This document shows, in pieces, positions 42,324-50,643 of a stretch of DNA of 64,000 bases (its first letter is position 1; each line of letters starts with the position of its first letter). The position numbers and the translations under genes are program-made. The DNA comes from Nonomuraea sp. SYSU D8015. Lineage in GTDB: Bacteria > Actinomycetota > Actinomycetes > Streptosporangiales > Streptosporangiaceae. The notes below the pieces were generated by a model that had not been told where the DNA came from, ran no database searches, and worked only from the letters and a program-made list of their open reading frames with translations. The stretch is from contig NZ_VJYI01000005.1 in NCBI RefSeq assembly GCF_008065375.1, forward strand, positions 186,001 to 250,000. Direction: 5' to 3'.

Positions 42324-42770
42324 TCACTTCTTGTCGAGCTTGTCGGCGACGTCCCTGATGGCGCGGCTGACCTTGTCGAGGGCACGCAGGGTCTCGGTGT
42401 CGAGGTGGGACATCACCCGGCGCAGGTGCTCCAGGCCGGTGTAGTTGATCTGCTCGACGAGGTCGGTGCCGGCGGGAGTGAGCCGGACACGGCGGACGCG
42501 GCGGTCGTTCGGGTCCTCGTGGCGGCTGACGAGCCCCTGGGCGACGAGCCGGTCGACGATGCCGGTCACGGTGCCGAGGCCGACGCCGAGCGCGGCGGCG
42601 AGCTCCTGACCGGAGGCCGAGCCGCCGGCGGAGAGGATCATGACGACCTTGAGCTGGCGCATGGTGAGGTTGGAGTCGAACAGAGGCGACTGATTCTGGG
42701 CGAACAGTCGACCCATGCCGCGCTGCGTCGCGGAAATCCGGCGGATCAGCTCTTCGCGCTCGTCGTTCAC
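42324..42770 (-). CDS. MarR-family regulator of the RND transporter
   Basis: A 148-residue MarR repressor with HTH and wing (GQELAAALGVGLGTVTGIVD; DPNDRRVRRVRLTPAGTDLV). GTG 42770 has GAGAGG five bases upstream; GTG 42776 in the same frame is possible. It is divergent from the RND gene with the small dyad CTAAGTGTTAG (42825-42835) between them, so it is a probable repressor of the pump. Confidence 0.88.
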   Translation of the reverse strand: MNDEREELIRRISATQRGMGRLFAQNQSPLFDSNLTMRQLKVVMILSAGGSASGQELAAALGVGLGTVTGIVDRLVAQGLVSRHEDPNDRRVRRVRLTPAGTDLVEQINYTGLEHLRRVMSHLDTETLRALDKVSRAIRDVADKLDKK

Positions 42771-42824
42771 ACTCACCTCTCGTTCCCTGAGAAGGTTATC
42801 AGGAAAGAAAATGTTTGTCTAAGG

Positions 42825-42835
42825 CTAAGTGTTAG
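42825..42835. promoter_or_regulatory. Candidate MarR site
   Basis: CTAAGTGTTAG has 4-bp arms (CTAA/TTAG) and lies in the 95-bp marR-RND gap beside a similar CTAAGG. It is weaker than the other MarR sites in this window. Confidence 0.4.
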
Positions 42836-42865
42836 TCTGGGGCGAAACTCCAGGGAGGGAAGCCC

Positions 42866-45800
42866 ATGACCGCTTTCGCCAGGATGAGCCTGGCTAACCG
42901 GAGCCTTGTGATCTTGATCTCGCTCGTGTTGAGCGGGTTCGGCGTGTTCGCGATTCCGCAGTTGAAGCAGCAGTTGCTGCCGTCGTTGTCGTTTCCCGGA
43001 GCGTTCGTCGTCGCGTCGTATCCCGGCGCGTCGCCGGAGATCGTCGAGGAACAGGTCACCAAGCCGATCGAGGATTCCTTCCAGGGGCTTGCCGGGATGG
43101 AGCAGATGACCTCCACCTCGGCCGAGGGCATGGCGCAGATCCAGGTGGCGTTCGCGTACGGCACCGACGTCGACGAGTCGCTGAACAAGATGCAGCAGGC
43201 GGTCAGCCGCGTCACGCTGCCCGACGGCGTGGAGCCGACGGTGTCGGCGGGCAACACCGACGACATCCCCGTCATGGTGCTGGCCGTGGGCGACGGCGGC
43301 GACGCGCGGGCGATGGCCGACAAGCTGAACCGGATCATGGTGCCGGAGTTGCAGGGCATCGAGGGTGTGCGGGAGGCGAACGTCACCGGCACCCGCGAGG
43401 AAGTCGTCACGATCGAGCCGGACGAGGACAAGATGGAGGACAAGGGGGTGTCGGCCTCGCAGATCTCCAGTGTGCTGCAGGCGAACGGCACCCCGATCCC
43501 GGCCGGCACGCTCGACTCCGACGGCAAGGCACTGACGGTGCAGGTCGGCACGCGGGTCGACACCGTGGAGAAGCTGAAGAACCTGTATCTCACGCCGGCC
43601 CAGCCGCAGCAGAGCCAGGCCCAGGCGCAACCGGGGCAGGGTCAGCCGGGGCAGGGTCAGCCGGGGCAGGGCCAGGCGCCGCCGGGGCAGGCGCAGGCTC
43701 GTCCGGGGCAGGGCGGGGTTCCTCAGCAGGCCGCCGAGCCCGAGCCGCTCAAGCCGGTGAAGCTGGGCGACGTCGCGAAGATCACGCGAGGGCTGGCCGA
43801 GGCGACGACGATCACCCGTACGGACGGGAAGACGAGCCTGGGCGTGTCGGTGACGATGGCGCCCGACGGGAACGCGGTGACGATCTCGCACGAGATCACG
43901 GAGAAGCTGCCGGAGCTGACCCGGGCGCTGGGCGACTCGTCGGACACGGCGGTGTCGGTGGTGTTCGACCAGGCGCCGTACGTGGAGCAGTCGATCGAGA
44001 GCCTGACCACCGAGGGCCTGCTGGGCCTGGCATTCGCGGTGCTGGTCATCCTGGTGTTCCTGCTGTCGGTGCGTTCGACGCTGGTGACGGCGGTGTCGAT
44101 CCCGCTGTCGGTGGTGATCGCGCTGATCGTGTTGTGGATGGGCGACTACTCCCTGAACATGCTGACGCTGGGCGCGCTGACGATCGCCGTGGGCCGGGTC
44201 GTGGACGACTCGATCGTGGTGCTGGAGAACATCAAACGGCATCTCGGCTACGGCGAGGCGAAGCTACAGGCGATCTTGACGGCGGTGCGCGAGGTGGCCG
44301 GGGCGGTGACGGCCTCGACGCTGACCACGGTGGCGGTGTTCGCGCCGATCGCGATCGTCGGCGGCATGGTCGGCGAGTTGTTCGGCCCGTTCTCGATCAC
44401 TGTGGCGGTGGCGCTGATGGCGTCGCTGGTGGTGTCGCTGACGGTGGTGCCGGTGCTGGCGTACTGGTTCCTCAAGGCGCCGGCGCTGACGCCGGAGCAG
44501 GCGCGCAAGCAGCGTGAGGAGGCGGAGGCCAAGGAGTTGCGCTCGCCGCTGCAGCGGCTCTACCTGCCGGTGCTGCGGTTCGCGACGCGGTTCAAGCTGG
44601 TGACGGTGCTCATCGGGGTGGCGGTGATGGTCGGCACGTTCGGGCTGGCCGGCGGGCTGCAGACGAACTTCCTGGACTCCTCGGGGCAGAACACGATCTC
44701 CGTCAGCCAGCGGATGCCGGTCGGCACCGACCTGGAGACCACCGACAAGGCCGCCAAGCAGGTCGAGGGCGTGCTGGCGGGCATGGACCAGGTGAAGTCC
44801 TATCAGGTGAACGTCGGCGGCGGCGGCAACTCCTTCGGCCCGCCCGGCGGGGGCGGCCGCGGCGCGGACCGGGCCTCGTACTCGATCACGCTCAAGGACG
44901 GCGTCGACACCCCGAAGGTCGAGCAGGAGCTACGCGACAAGATCGCGGGCCTGTCCGGGGTCGGCGAGGTCACCGTGGGCCAGAGCGGAGGCGGGTTCAA
45001 CTCCGACACGATCGACGTGATCGTGCGCGCGCCCGACACCGAGACCCTGCGCAGCGCGACCGACCAGGTGGCGAAGGCCATGGGCGAGGTCTCCGGGCTT
45101 CGGGACGTGGCGTCGAACCTGGAGGACAGCGCGCCGCGGATCGAGGTGGTCGTCGACCGTGAGGAGGCCGCCGAGCGGGGGCTGTCGGAGGCGCAGATCG
45201 GGCAGGCGGTGGCGCAGGCGTTCCGCGGCGCGCCGCTGGGCCAGATGACGCTGGACGGCCGCACCAGTGACCTGGTGCTGCGCGAGGACGAGGCGCCGGA
45301 GAGCGTCAAGAAGGTCGAGGACCTCGAGCTGGCCACCGCCGCGGGCACGGTGAAGCTGAAGACCGTGGCGGACGTCAAGGAGGTGGCCGGGCCGACGCAG
45401 ATCACCCGGATCGACGGCGAGCGCTCGGCGACGGTCTCGGCCAAGGCGGCCGACGCCGGCAACCTGGGCGCGGTGACTCAGGCGCTGACGACCAAGCTGA
45501 ACGGGCTGCAGCTGTCGTCGGGCGCCACCTACGAGATCGGCGGCGCGTCTGCCGACCAGACCGAGGCGTTCGCCGACCTGGGCATCGCGATGCTGGCGGC
45601 GATCGCCATCGTGTTCCTGATCATGGTGGCGACGTTCCGCAGCTTCGTCCAGCCGGTGATCCTGCTGGTGTCCATCCCGTTCGCGGCGACGGGCGCGATC
45701 GGGCTGCTGGTCGCCACGGACACGGCGCTGGGCGTGCCGGCGCTGATCGGCATGCTGATGCTGATCGGCATCGTGGTGACGAACGCGATCGTGCTGATCG

Positions 45801-46126
45801 ACCTGATCAACCAGTACCGCGAGCGGGGCATGGGCGTGGTCGAGGCGGTGATCGAGGGCGGCCGGCGCCGGCTGCGGCCGATCCTTATGACGGCGGTGGC
45901 CACGATCTGCGCGCTGACGCCGATGGCGCTGGGCGTGACCGGATCGGGCGGGTTCATCTCGCAGCCCCTCGCCATCGTGGTGATCGGCGGGCTGATCTCC
46001 AGCACCCTGCTGACGCTGGTGCTGGTGCCGACGCTGTACACGGTGGTGGAGCGGACCAAGGAGCGGATGCGGCGCAAGCCGGCCGAGCCGAAGCAGGAGG
46101 AGAAGGTGCTCACGCCGGCCACGTGA
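42866..46126 (+). CDS. RND-family efflux pump, permease subunit (AcrB-like HAE type)
   Basis: A 1086-residue proton-driven pump. The N-terminal helix (MTAFARMSLANRSLVILISL) leads into porter domains; two sets of six membrane helices follow, with the proton relay GRVVDDSIVVLENIKRHLGY (adjacent Asp-Asp) in TM4 and TM10-11 around VTNAIVLIDLIN. No adaptor or outer-membrane partner is encoded beside it, as usual in actinomycetes. A Gln/Pro/Gly-rich insert at about 245-293 comes from 15-bp tandem repeats (43631-43675). It is controlled by the divergent marR and followed by a terminator. Confidence 0.92.
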   Translation: MTAFARMSLANRSLVILISLVLSGFGVFAIPQLKQQLLPSLSFPGAFVVASYPGASPEIVEEQVTKPIEDSFQGLAGMEQMTSTSAEGMAQIQVAFAYGTDVDESLNKMQQAVSRVTLPDGVEPTVSAGNTDDIPVMVLAVGDGGDARAMADKLNRIMVPELQGIEGVREANVTGTREEVVTIEPDEDKMEDKGVSASQISSVLQANGTPIPAGTLDSDGKALTVQVGTRVDTVEKLKNLYLTPAQPQQSQAQAQPGQGQPGQGQPGQGQAPPGQAQARPGQGGVPQQAAEPEPLKPVKLGDVAKITRGLAEATTITRTDGKTSLGVSVTMAPDGNAVTISHEITEKLPELTRALGDSSDTAVSVVFDQAPYVEQSIESLTTEGLLGLAFAVLVILVFLLSVRSTLVTAVSIPLSVVIALIVLWMGDYSLNMLTLGALTIAVGRVVDDSIVVLENIKRHLGYGEAKLQAILTAVREVAGAVTASTLTTVAVFAPIAIVGGMVGELFGPFSITVAVALMASLVVSLTVVPVLAYWFLKAPALTPEQARKQREEAEAKELRSPLQRLYLPVLRFATRFKLVTVLIGVAVMVGTFGLAGGLQTNFLDSSGQNTISVSQRMPVGTDLETTDKAAKQVEGVLAGMDQVKSYQVNVGGGGNSFGPPGGGGRGADRASYSITLKDGVDTPKVEQELRDKIAGLSGVGEVTVGQSGGGFNSDTIDVIVRAPDTETLRSATDQVAKAMGEVSGLRDVASNLEDSAPRIEVVVDREEAAERGLSEAQIGQAVAQAFRGAPLGQMTLDGRTSDLVLREDEAPESVKKVEDLELATAAGTVKLKTVADVKEVAGPTQITRIDGERSATVSAKAADAGNLGAVTQALTTKLNGLQLSSGATYEIGGASADQTEAFADLGIAMLAAIAIVFLIMVATFRSFVQPVILLVSIPFAATGAIGLLVATDTALGVPALIGMLMLIGIVVTNAIVLIDLINQYRERGMGVVEAVIEGGRRRLRPILMTAVATICALTPMALGVTGSGGFISQPLAIVVIGGLISSTLLTLVLVPTLYTVVERTKERMRRKPAEPKQEEKVLTPAT
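43631..43675 (+). repeat. Three 15-bp tandem repeats inside the RND gene
   Basis: CCGGGGCAGGGTCAG is repeated at 43631, 43646 and, with one change, 43661, and then decays into more CCGGGGCAGG words up to about 43720. The unit keeps the frame (PGQGQ), giving a flexible insert in the porter region. Confidence 0.85.
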
Positions 46127-46136
46127 CCGCGGCGGC

Positions 46137-46172
46137 AAAGGGCGCGTACCCCCTTGGGGGCACGCGCCCTTT
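46137..46172. terminator. Strong terminator after the RND gene
   Basis: AAAGGGCGCGT (46137-46147) and ACGCGCCCTTT (46162-46172) pair perfectly, with an inner CCCCC/GGGGG stem after one A-C mismatch and a TT loop. The A/T ends make it usable in both directions. It is 10 bases after the RND stop. Confidence 0.9.
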
Positions 46173-46332
46173 CGTCGTTCAGGGTGTGCGCGCCCGGCTC
46201 ACCGGCCCGAGTCAGAACCGGCCGCCGCCCCGCCGCACGGTCGCCGGGCGATCGGCCGGTCACCATGCACTCGGCTGACCGCGGCCCGGTCGGCTCCGGT
46301 GGGCCGTCGTGCGAGGGCGCGTGGCGCGGGAG

Positions 46333-47727
46333 TCAGATGCCGCTGGCCGTCTGGGGCTGCATGAGGCGGCGGGCGGCCTCGGTGATCGAGCCGGACAGCG
46401 ACGGGTAGACCGCGAACGTGTGAGCCAGCTGGTCGACCGTCAGCCGCTGCTGGACGGCCACCGACACCGCCAGGATCAGCTCCGACGCCCGCGGCGCCAC
46501 CACGACCCCGCCCAGCACGATCCCGGTGTGCGGCCGGCAGAACAGCTTGACGAAACCGTCGTTGAAGCCCTGCATCTTGGCCCGCGCGTTCGTGGCGAGC
46601 GGCAGCTTGACGACGTTGGCCTCGATCTCGCCGGCCTCGATGGCCCGCTGGGCGACGCCCACCGCCGCGATCTCGGGGTCGGTGAAGATGTTGGAGGCGA
46701 CCGTGGCCAGGCGCAGCGGCTGCACGGCCTCCCCGAGCGCGTGCCAGACCGCGATGCGCCCCTGCATGGCGGCGACCGAGGCGAGCATGAGCACGCCCGT
46801 GCAGTCGCCGGCGGCGTAGACGCCCGGCGCGGACGTGCGCGAGACCTTGTCGACCTTGATGAAGCCGCCCCGGTCGAGCTGGACCCCGGCCTCCTCCAGC
46901 CCGATGCCGGACGTGTTGGGCATCATGCCGACCGTCATCAGCGCGTGGGACCCCTCGGCCGTGCGCCCGTCCTCCAGGGTCACCACGACCCCGTCGGCGG
47001 TGCGCTTGACGGAGGACGCGCGCGAGCGGCCCATGACGTTCATGCCGCGCCGCCGGTAGACCTCTTCGAGCACCTCGGCGCCGTCGGCGTCTTCGTTGGG
47101 CATCATCCGGTCGCGGCTGGAGACCAGCGTGACCTCGGCCCCGAGGGAGCGGTAGGCCCCGGCGAACTCCGCCCCCGTCACGCCCGATCCGATCACGATC
47201 AGGTGCTCGGGCAGCTCCTCCAGGTCGTAGAGCTGACGCCAGGTGAGGATGCGCTCGCCGTCGGGCTCGGCCCCGGGCAACACGCGCGGCGTCGCGCCGG
47301 TGGCCACGAGCACGACGTCGGCCCGGATCGTCCGGTCTCCCGCCCGCACGACCTGCGGATCCACCAGCCGGCCGCGAGCCTTGATGATCTCGACGCCCTC
47401 GGCCTCGACCCGGGTGGCGATGTCGGCCGACTGGGCCTGCGCCAGCTCTTTCACCCGCTTGTTGACCATCGGCAGGTCGACCCCGACCGTGCCGGCGTCG
47501 CCGTCGGGCCCGCCGTCGAACGACAGGCCGAGCGACGGGGCGTCGAGCAGCGCCTGCTTGCGCACGGAGGTCGCGATCAGCGTCTTGGAGGGCACGCAGT
47601 CGGTCAGCACGCACGCGCCGCCCGGCCCGTCCTGCTCGACCATGGTGACCTGCGCGCCTAGCTGGGCCGCCACCAGCGCCGCCTCGTAGCCGCCTGGTCC
47701 GCCACCGATGATCACGATCCTCGTCAC
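46333..47727 (-). CDS. FAD-dependent NAD(P)H-quinone dehydrogenase, LpdA-like
   Basis: A 464-residue flavoprotein of the pyridine nucleotide-disulfide oxidoreductase family. N-terminal FAD site VIIGGGPGGYEAALVA, disulfide motif CVLTDC (Cys39/Cys44) before VPSKT, NAD site VIGSGVTGAEFAGAYRSLGA and the second FAD segment VYAAGDCTGVLMLASVA. The C-terminal catalytic His-Glu of lipoamide dehydrogenase is absent: HPTLSE is replaced by YPSLSG. That loss fits mycobacterial LpdA, a quinone reductase, rather than a pyruvate dehydrogenase subunit. GTG 47727; monocistronic. Confidence 0.9.
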   Translation of the reverse strand: MTRIVIIGGGPGGYEAALVAAQLGAQVTMVEQDGPGGACVLTDCVPSKTLIATSVRKQALLDAPSLGLSFDGGPDGDAGTVGVDLPMVNKRVKELAQAQSADIATRVEAEGVEIIKARGRLVDPQVVRAGDRTIRADVVLVATGATPRVLPGAEPDGERILTWRQLYDLEELPEHLIVIGSGVTGAEFAGAYRSLGAEVTLVSSRDRMMPNEDADGAEVLEEVYRRRGMNVMGRSRASSVKRTADGVVVTLEDGRTAEGSHALMTVGMMPNTSGIGLEEAGVQLDRGGFIKVDKVSRTSAPGVYAAGDCTGVLMLASVAAMQGRIAVWHALGEAVQPLRLATVASNIFTDPEIAAVGVAQRAIEAGEIEANVVKLPLATNARAKMQGFNDGFVKLFCRPHTGIVLGGVVVAPRASELILAVSVAVQQRLTVDQLAHTFAVYPSLSGSITEAARRLMQPQTASGI

Positions 47728-47799
47728 GTGTCCTATTCTCCCGCATGCCTCGTGGTGACCACGAACGGGGCGCGCTCTCACGCGCTACTCTTGGCTGCT

Positions 47800-48252
47800 G
47801 TGCCTGTGTACGCCGCCTACGGCAGCAATCTCGACCCCGAGCAGATGGCCATGCGCGCCCCGCACTCCCCGATCCGGGGTGTCGGCTGGCTGACCGGCTG
47901 GCGCCTGACGTTCGGCGGCTACGACCCGGCCTGGGGCGGCGCGTTGGCCACGATCGTGGAGGATCCTGACGAGCACGTGTTCGTCGTGCTCTACGACGTG
48001 CCGGAGTGGGAGGAGACCTCGCTCGACCAGTGGGAGGGCGCGGTCCGCGGCGCCTACCACAAGGTCCGCCTGCGGGTGCAGACCCTCGACGGCGATGTCC
48101 TGGCCTGGTTCTACGTGCTCGACGGCTACGAGGGCGGTCTGCCGTCGGCCCGCTACCTCGGCAGCCTGGCCGAGGCGGCCGAGCGGGCGGGCGCCCCCGA
48201 CGACTACGTCAAGGAGCTGCGGGAGCGCCCCTGCACCTCATACGGCGGCTAG
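47800..48252 (+). CDS. Gamma-glutamylcyclotransferase-like protein
   Basis: A 150-residue protein of the GGCT fold. The N-terminal substrate-binding loop is VYAAYGSNLDPEQM; the acidic region is VPEWEETSLDQWEG; the fold ends with YVLDGYEGGLPSARYLGSL. Family members release 5-oxoproline from gamma-glutamyl amines or have unknown small-molecule roles. GTG 47800 starts exactly at the fold. It is divergent from the LpdA-like gene and its stop overlaps the convergent MHS transporter by four bases. Confidence 0.88.
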   Translation: MPVYAAYGSNLDPEQMAMRAPHSPIRGVGWLTGWRLTFGGYDPAWGGALATIVEDPDEHVFVVLYDVPEWEETSLDQWEGAVRGAYHKVRLRVQTLDGDVLAWFYVLDGYEGGLPSARYLGSLAEAAERAGAPDDYVKELRERPCTSYGG

Positions 48253-49553
48253 CTCAGCGGCTGGTCCTTGGTCTCCTTGAGCACGAAGACGTAGACCAGG
48301 GTGGAGATCAGTGCCAGCGCCGACACGTACCACGGGAACAACCCGGGGCTTCCCGCCTCCCTGAACGCGGTGCCGATCAGCGGGGCGGTGCCGCCGAAGA
48401 GCGCCACGGTCAGCGAGTACGGGAACCCGATCCCGGCCGCCCGCACCCGCGTGGGGAAGAGCTCGGCGTTCACCGCGGCGGAGATCGAGGTGAAGCAGCC
48501 GAGGAAGATCATGCCGATCAGCTGCACGACCAGCAGGCTGCCGTACGCGTCGCTGAGCAGCCCGAGCAGCGGCACCGGCAGGATCAGGAACCCGAGGCCG
48601 AACGCGATCATCATCGGCCTGCGCCCGACCCGGTCCGACAGCATGCCCAGCAGCGGCTGCAGGATCATGAAGAACACCAGCGAGATCGTGCCGATCTGGA
48701 GCGAGTCCGCCTCGTCGAAGTTCACGGTGATCTGCGCGTACGTGGGCAGGAAGGTGGTCCAGGTGTAGTACGCGACGGTGCCGGCGATCGTGATGCCGAC
48801 GATGGTGAGGGCGGACTTCGGGTGGTGCTTGAGGAACTCGAACATCTTGGGCCGCTTGGCCTCGCCCCGCTTGATCTCCTCTGCCACGGCCGAGGTCTCG
48901 TCGGCGGTCTTGCGGATCCACAGGCCCACGAGGCTGAGCACGGCGCCCACGATGAACGGGATGCGCCAGCCGTAGGACTCCATGTCGGCCTTGACCAGGA
49001 CGGTGGCCAGGAGCGCGGCCAGCCCGGAGGCCAGCAGCTGGCCGATGGTGGTGCTGACGTACTGGAAGCTCGAGAACAGGCCGCGCCGGCCCGGCGGGGC
49101 CGACTCCACCAGGAACGTGGTGGCGGCGGCGAACTCACCGCCCACGGACAAGCCCTGGGTCAGCCTGGCGAGGGTGAGGATGATCGGCGCCAGTAGGCCG
49201 ACCGCCGCGTAAGTGGGGGTCAGCCCGACCAGCAGTGACCCCGCGCCCATCAGCACGATCGTGAACGTCATCGCGGCCTTGCGGCCGTACCGGTCGGCGA
49301 ACGCGCCGACGAGCAGGCCGCCCAGCGGGCGCATGAAGAAGCCGACCGCGAAGACCGCGAACGAGCTCAGCAGCGGCACCAGGCTGTTGTCGCTGGTCTC
49401 GGGGAAGATCTGCTTGGCGAAGAAGGGCGCGAGAAACGTGTAGGCATACCAGTCGTACCACTCGACCACGTTGCCGATGCTGGCCGCCATGAGCTGGCGG
49501 ACGCGGCTCTTGGGGATGCCGACGGGGGAGTGCGCGGTGGGGGAGGTCGCCAC
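48249..49553 (-). CDS. MHS-family MFS transporter (metabolite:H+ symporter)
   Basis: A 434-residue 12-helix symporter of the ProP/ShiA/KgtP group. Signatures: VVEWYDWYAYTFLAPFFAKQ in helix 1, MRPLGGLLVGAFADRYGRKA (motif A), and RLTQGLSVGGEFAAATTFLV in helix 4. GTG 49553 has AAAGGAG five bases upstream. It is divergent from an Lrp-type regulator that leads an operon with an M20 peptidase, so peptide or amino-acid derivatives are likely substrates. Confidence 0.92.
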   Translation of the reverse strand: MATSPTAHSPVGIPKSRVRQLMAASIGNVVEWYDWYAYTFLAPFFAKQIFPETSDNSLVPLLSSFAVFAVGFFMRPLGGLLVGAFADRYGRKAAMTFTIVLMGAGSLLVGLTPTYAAVGLLAPIILTLARLTQGLSVGGEFAAATTFLVESAPPGRRGLFSSFQYVSTTIGQLLASGLAALLATVLVKADMESYGWRIPFIVGAVLSLVGLWIRKTADETSAVAEEIKRGEAKRPKMFEFLKHHPKSALTIVGITIAGTVAYYTWTTFLPTYAQITVNFDEADSLQIGTISLVFFMILQPLLGMLSDRVGRRPMMIAFGLGFLILPVPLLGLLSDAYGSLLVVQLIGMIFLGCFTSISAAVNAELFPTRVRAAGIGFPYSLTVALFGGTAPLIGTAFREAGSPGLFPWYVSALALISTLVYVFVLKETKDQPLS

Positions 49554-49662
49554 GGGGGCTCCTTTGCTGCAAGGTGCGGTATGGCCTACTGTGCTATTGG
49601 ATGACCGAAACAGTCAAATATCAGGCCGCCTATTTACATTCCCGACACGGAAGCGCTTGCAG

Positions 49663-50643
49663 GTGGATGTTCTCGACCGGCGCCTGGTCGCCGCGCTCCA
49701 AGTCAGCCCGCGCGCCTCATGGGGCGAGATCGGCCGGGCCGTGGGCGAGCACGAACGCACGGTCGCCCGCCGCCTGCAACGGCTGATCGCGGACGGCGTG
49801 GTGCGGGTCACGACGATCTACGACGACCTGCGCACCGGACACGGCCGTCCCGCGCACCTGCACGTCCAGGTGCGCCCCGGCACCGTCACCCAGGTCGCCA
49901 AGGCGCTGGCCGACCGGCCCGACACGCGCTCGGTGTACGCGCTGACCGGCGTCGCCGACCTCGGCTGCGAGCTGGTCTCGCCGTCCAGGGAGGCGCTGCA
50001 CCGCATCCTGTCCGCGGAGATCAGCGCGATAGACGGGGTCTTGCAGACGCAGACTCAAGTCGTGCTCCATACCTTCAGGACCGTCGCGGAGTGGCACGCG
50101 CCGTACCTCACCGAGCAGGAGGTCGCCGAACTGCGGCCGGCGCCGCCCCCTGAGTGCCTGCCCGACGAGGAGGGGCTGTCACCTCTGGAGCAGGAGATCG
50201 CCGAGTTGCTCGCCGCCGACGGCCGGATCGCGTTCACGGCCGTCGCCGAGCGGCTGGACGTCTCCGTGCCGACCGCGCGCCGCCGGGTGACCTCGCTGAT
50301 CGAGCGGCGGCTGCTGCTGCCCCGGGCGGAGGTGGAGCCCGCGCTGCTCGGCCTGGAGGTGGAGGCCATGCTGTGGCTGAAGGTCCGCCCGTACGGACTG
50401 GATCAGGTCGGGCAGCGGCTGGCCGAGCATCCCAACGTGCGTTACTGTGCCGCAACCTCGGGCACCCACTCCCTGATCGTCCAGGTGGTGACGGCTCACG
50501 AGGCCGACCTCTACCGTTTCATGACCGGCGTCGTCGGTTCGTTCGACGAGATCACCGACAGCGACCTCACCCTCATCACCCGCGCCTACAAGCGCGGACA
50601 CCTGCACAAGTCCGGACTGCTCACACTGGAGAAAAAGCCATGA
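49663..50643 (+). CDS. Dual-domain Lrp/AsnC-family regulator
   Basis: A 326-residue regulator with two Lrp halves: HTH 1 (DRRLVAALQVSPRASWGEIG; EHERTVARRLQRLIADGVVR), RAM-like part, then HTH 2 (LEQEIAELLAADGRIAFTAV; VSVPTARRRVTSLIERRLLL) and a second RAM part (WLKVRPYGLDQVGQRLAEHP). GTG 49663 has GGAAG at about 9 bases; the frame is open upstream. It overlaps the M20 peptidase by ATGA and is divergent from the MHS transporter, probably regulating both. Confidence 0.88.
   Translation: MDVLDRRLVAALQVSPRASWGEIGRAVGEHERTVARRLQRLIADGVVRVTTIYDDLRTGHGRPAHLHVQVRPGTVTQVAKALADRPDTRSVYALTGVADLGCELVSPSREALHRILSAEISAIDGVLQTQTQVVLHTFRTVAEWHAPYLTEQEVAELRPAPPPECLPDEEGLSPLEQEIAELLAADGRIAFTAVAERLDVSVPTARRRVTSLIERRLLLPRAEVEPALLGLEVEAMLWLKVRPYGLDQVGQRLAEHPNVRYCAATSGTHSLIVQVVTAHEADLYRFMTGVVGSFDEITDSDLTLITRAYKRGHLHKSGLLTLEKKP

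Noticed and set aside
42005..42385. Minus-strand frame of 126 codons in the gap after the purine nucleoside phosphorylase start
   Set aside because: Pro/Arg-rich, overlaps both flanking genes and has no start signal. The 42037-42323 gap appears to hold only promoter sequence.
43620..43730. CRISPR-like short repeats
   Set aside because: The units are 15 bp, contiguous, in frame and inside a coding region; there are no spacers.
46333..47727. Dihydrolipoamide dehydrogenase (E3) of the pyruvate complex
   Set aside because: The essential C-terminal His-Glu pair is missing (YPSLSG) and no other complex subunits are nearby.
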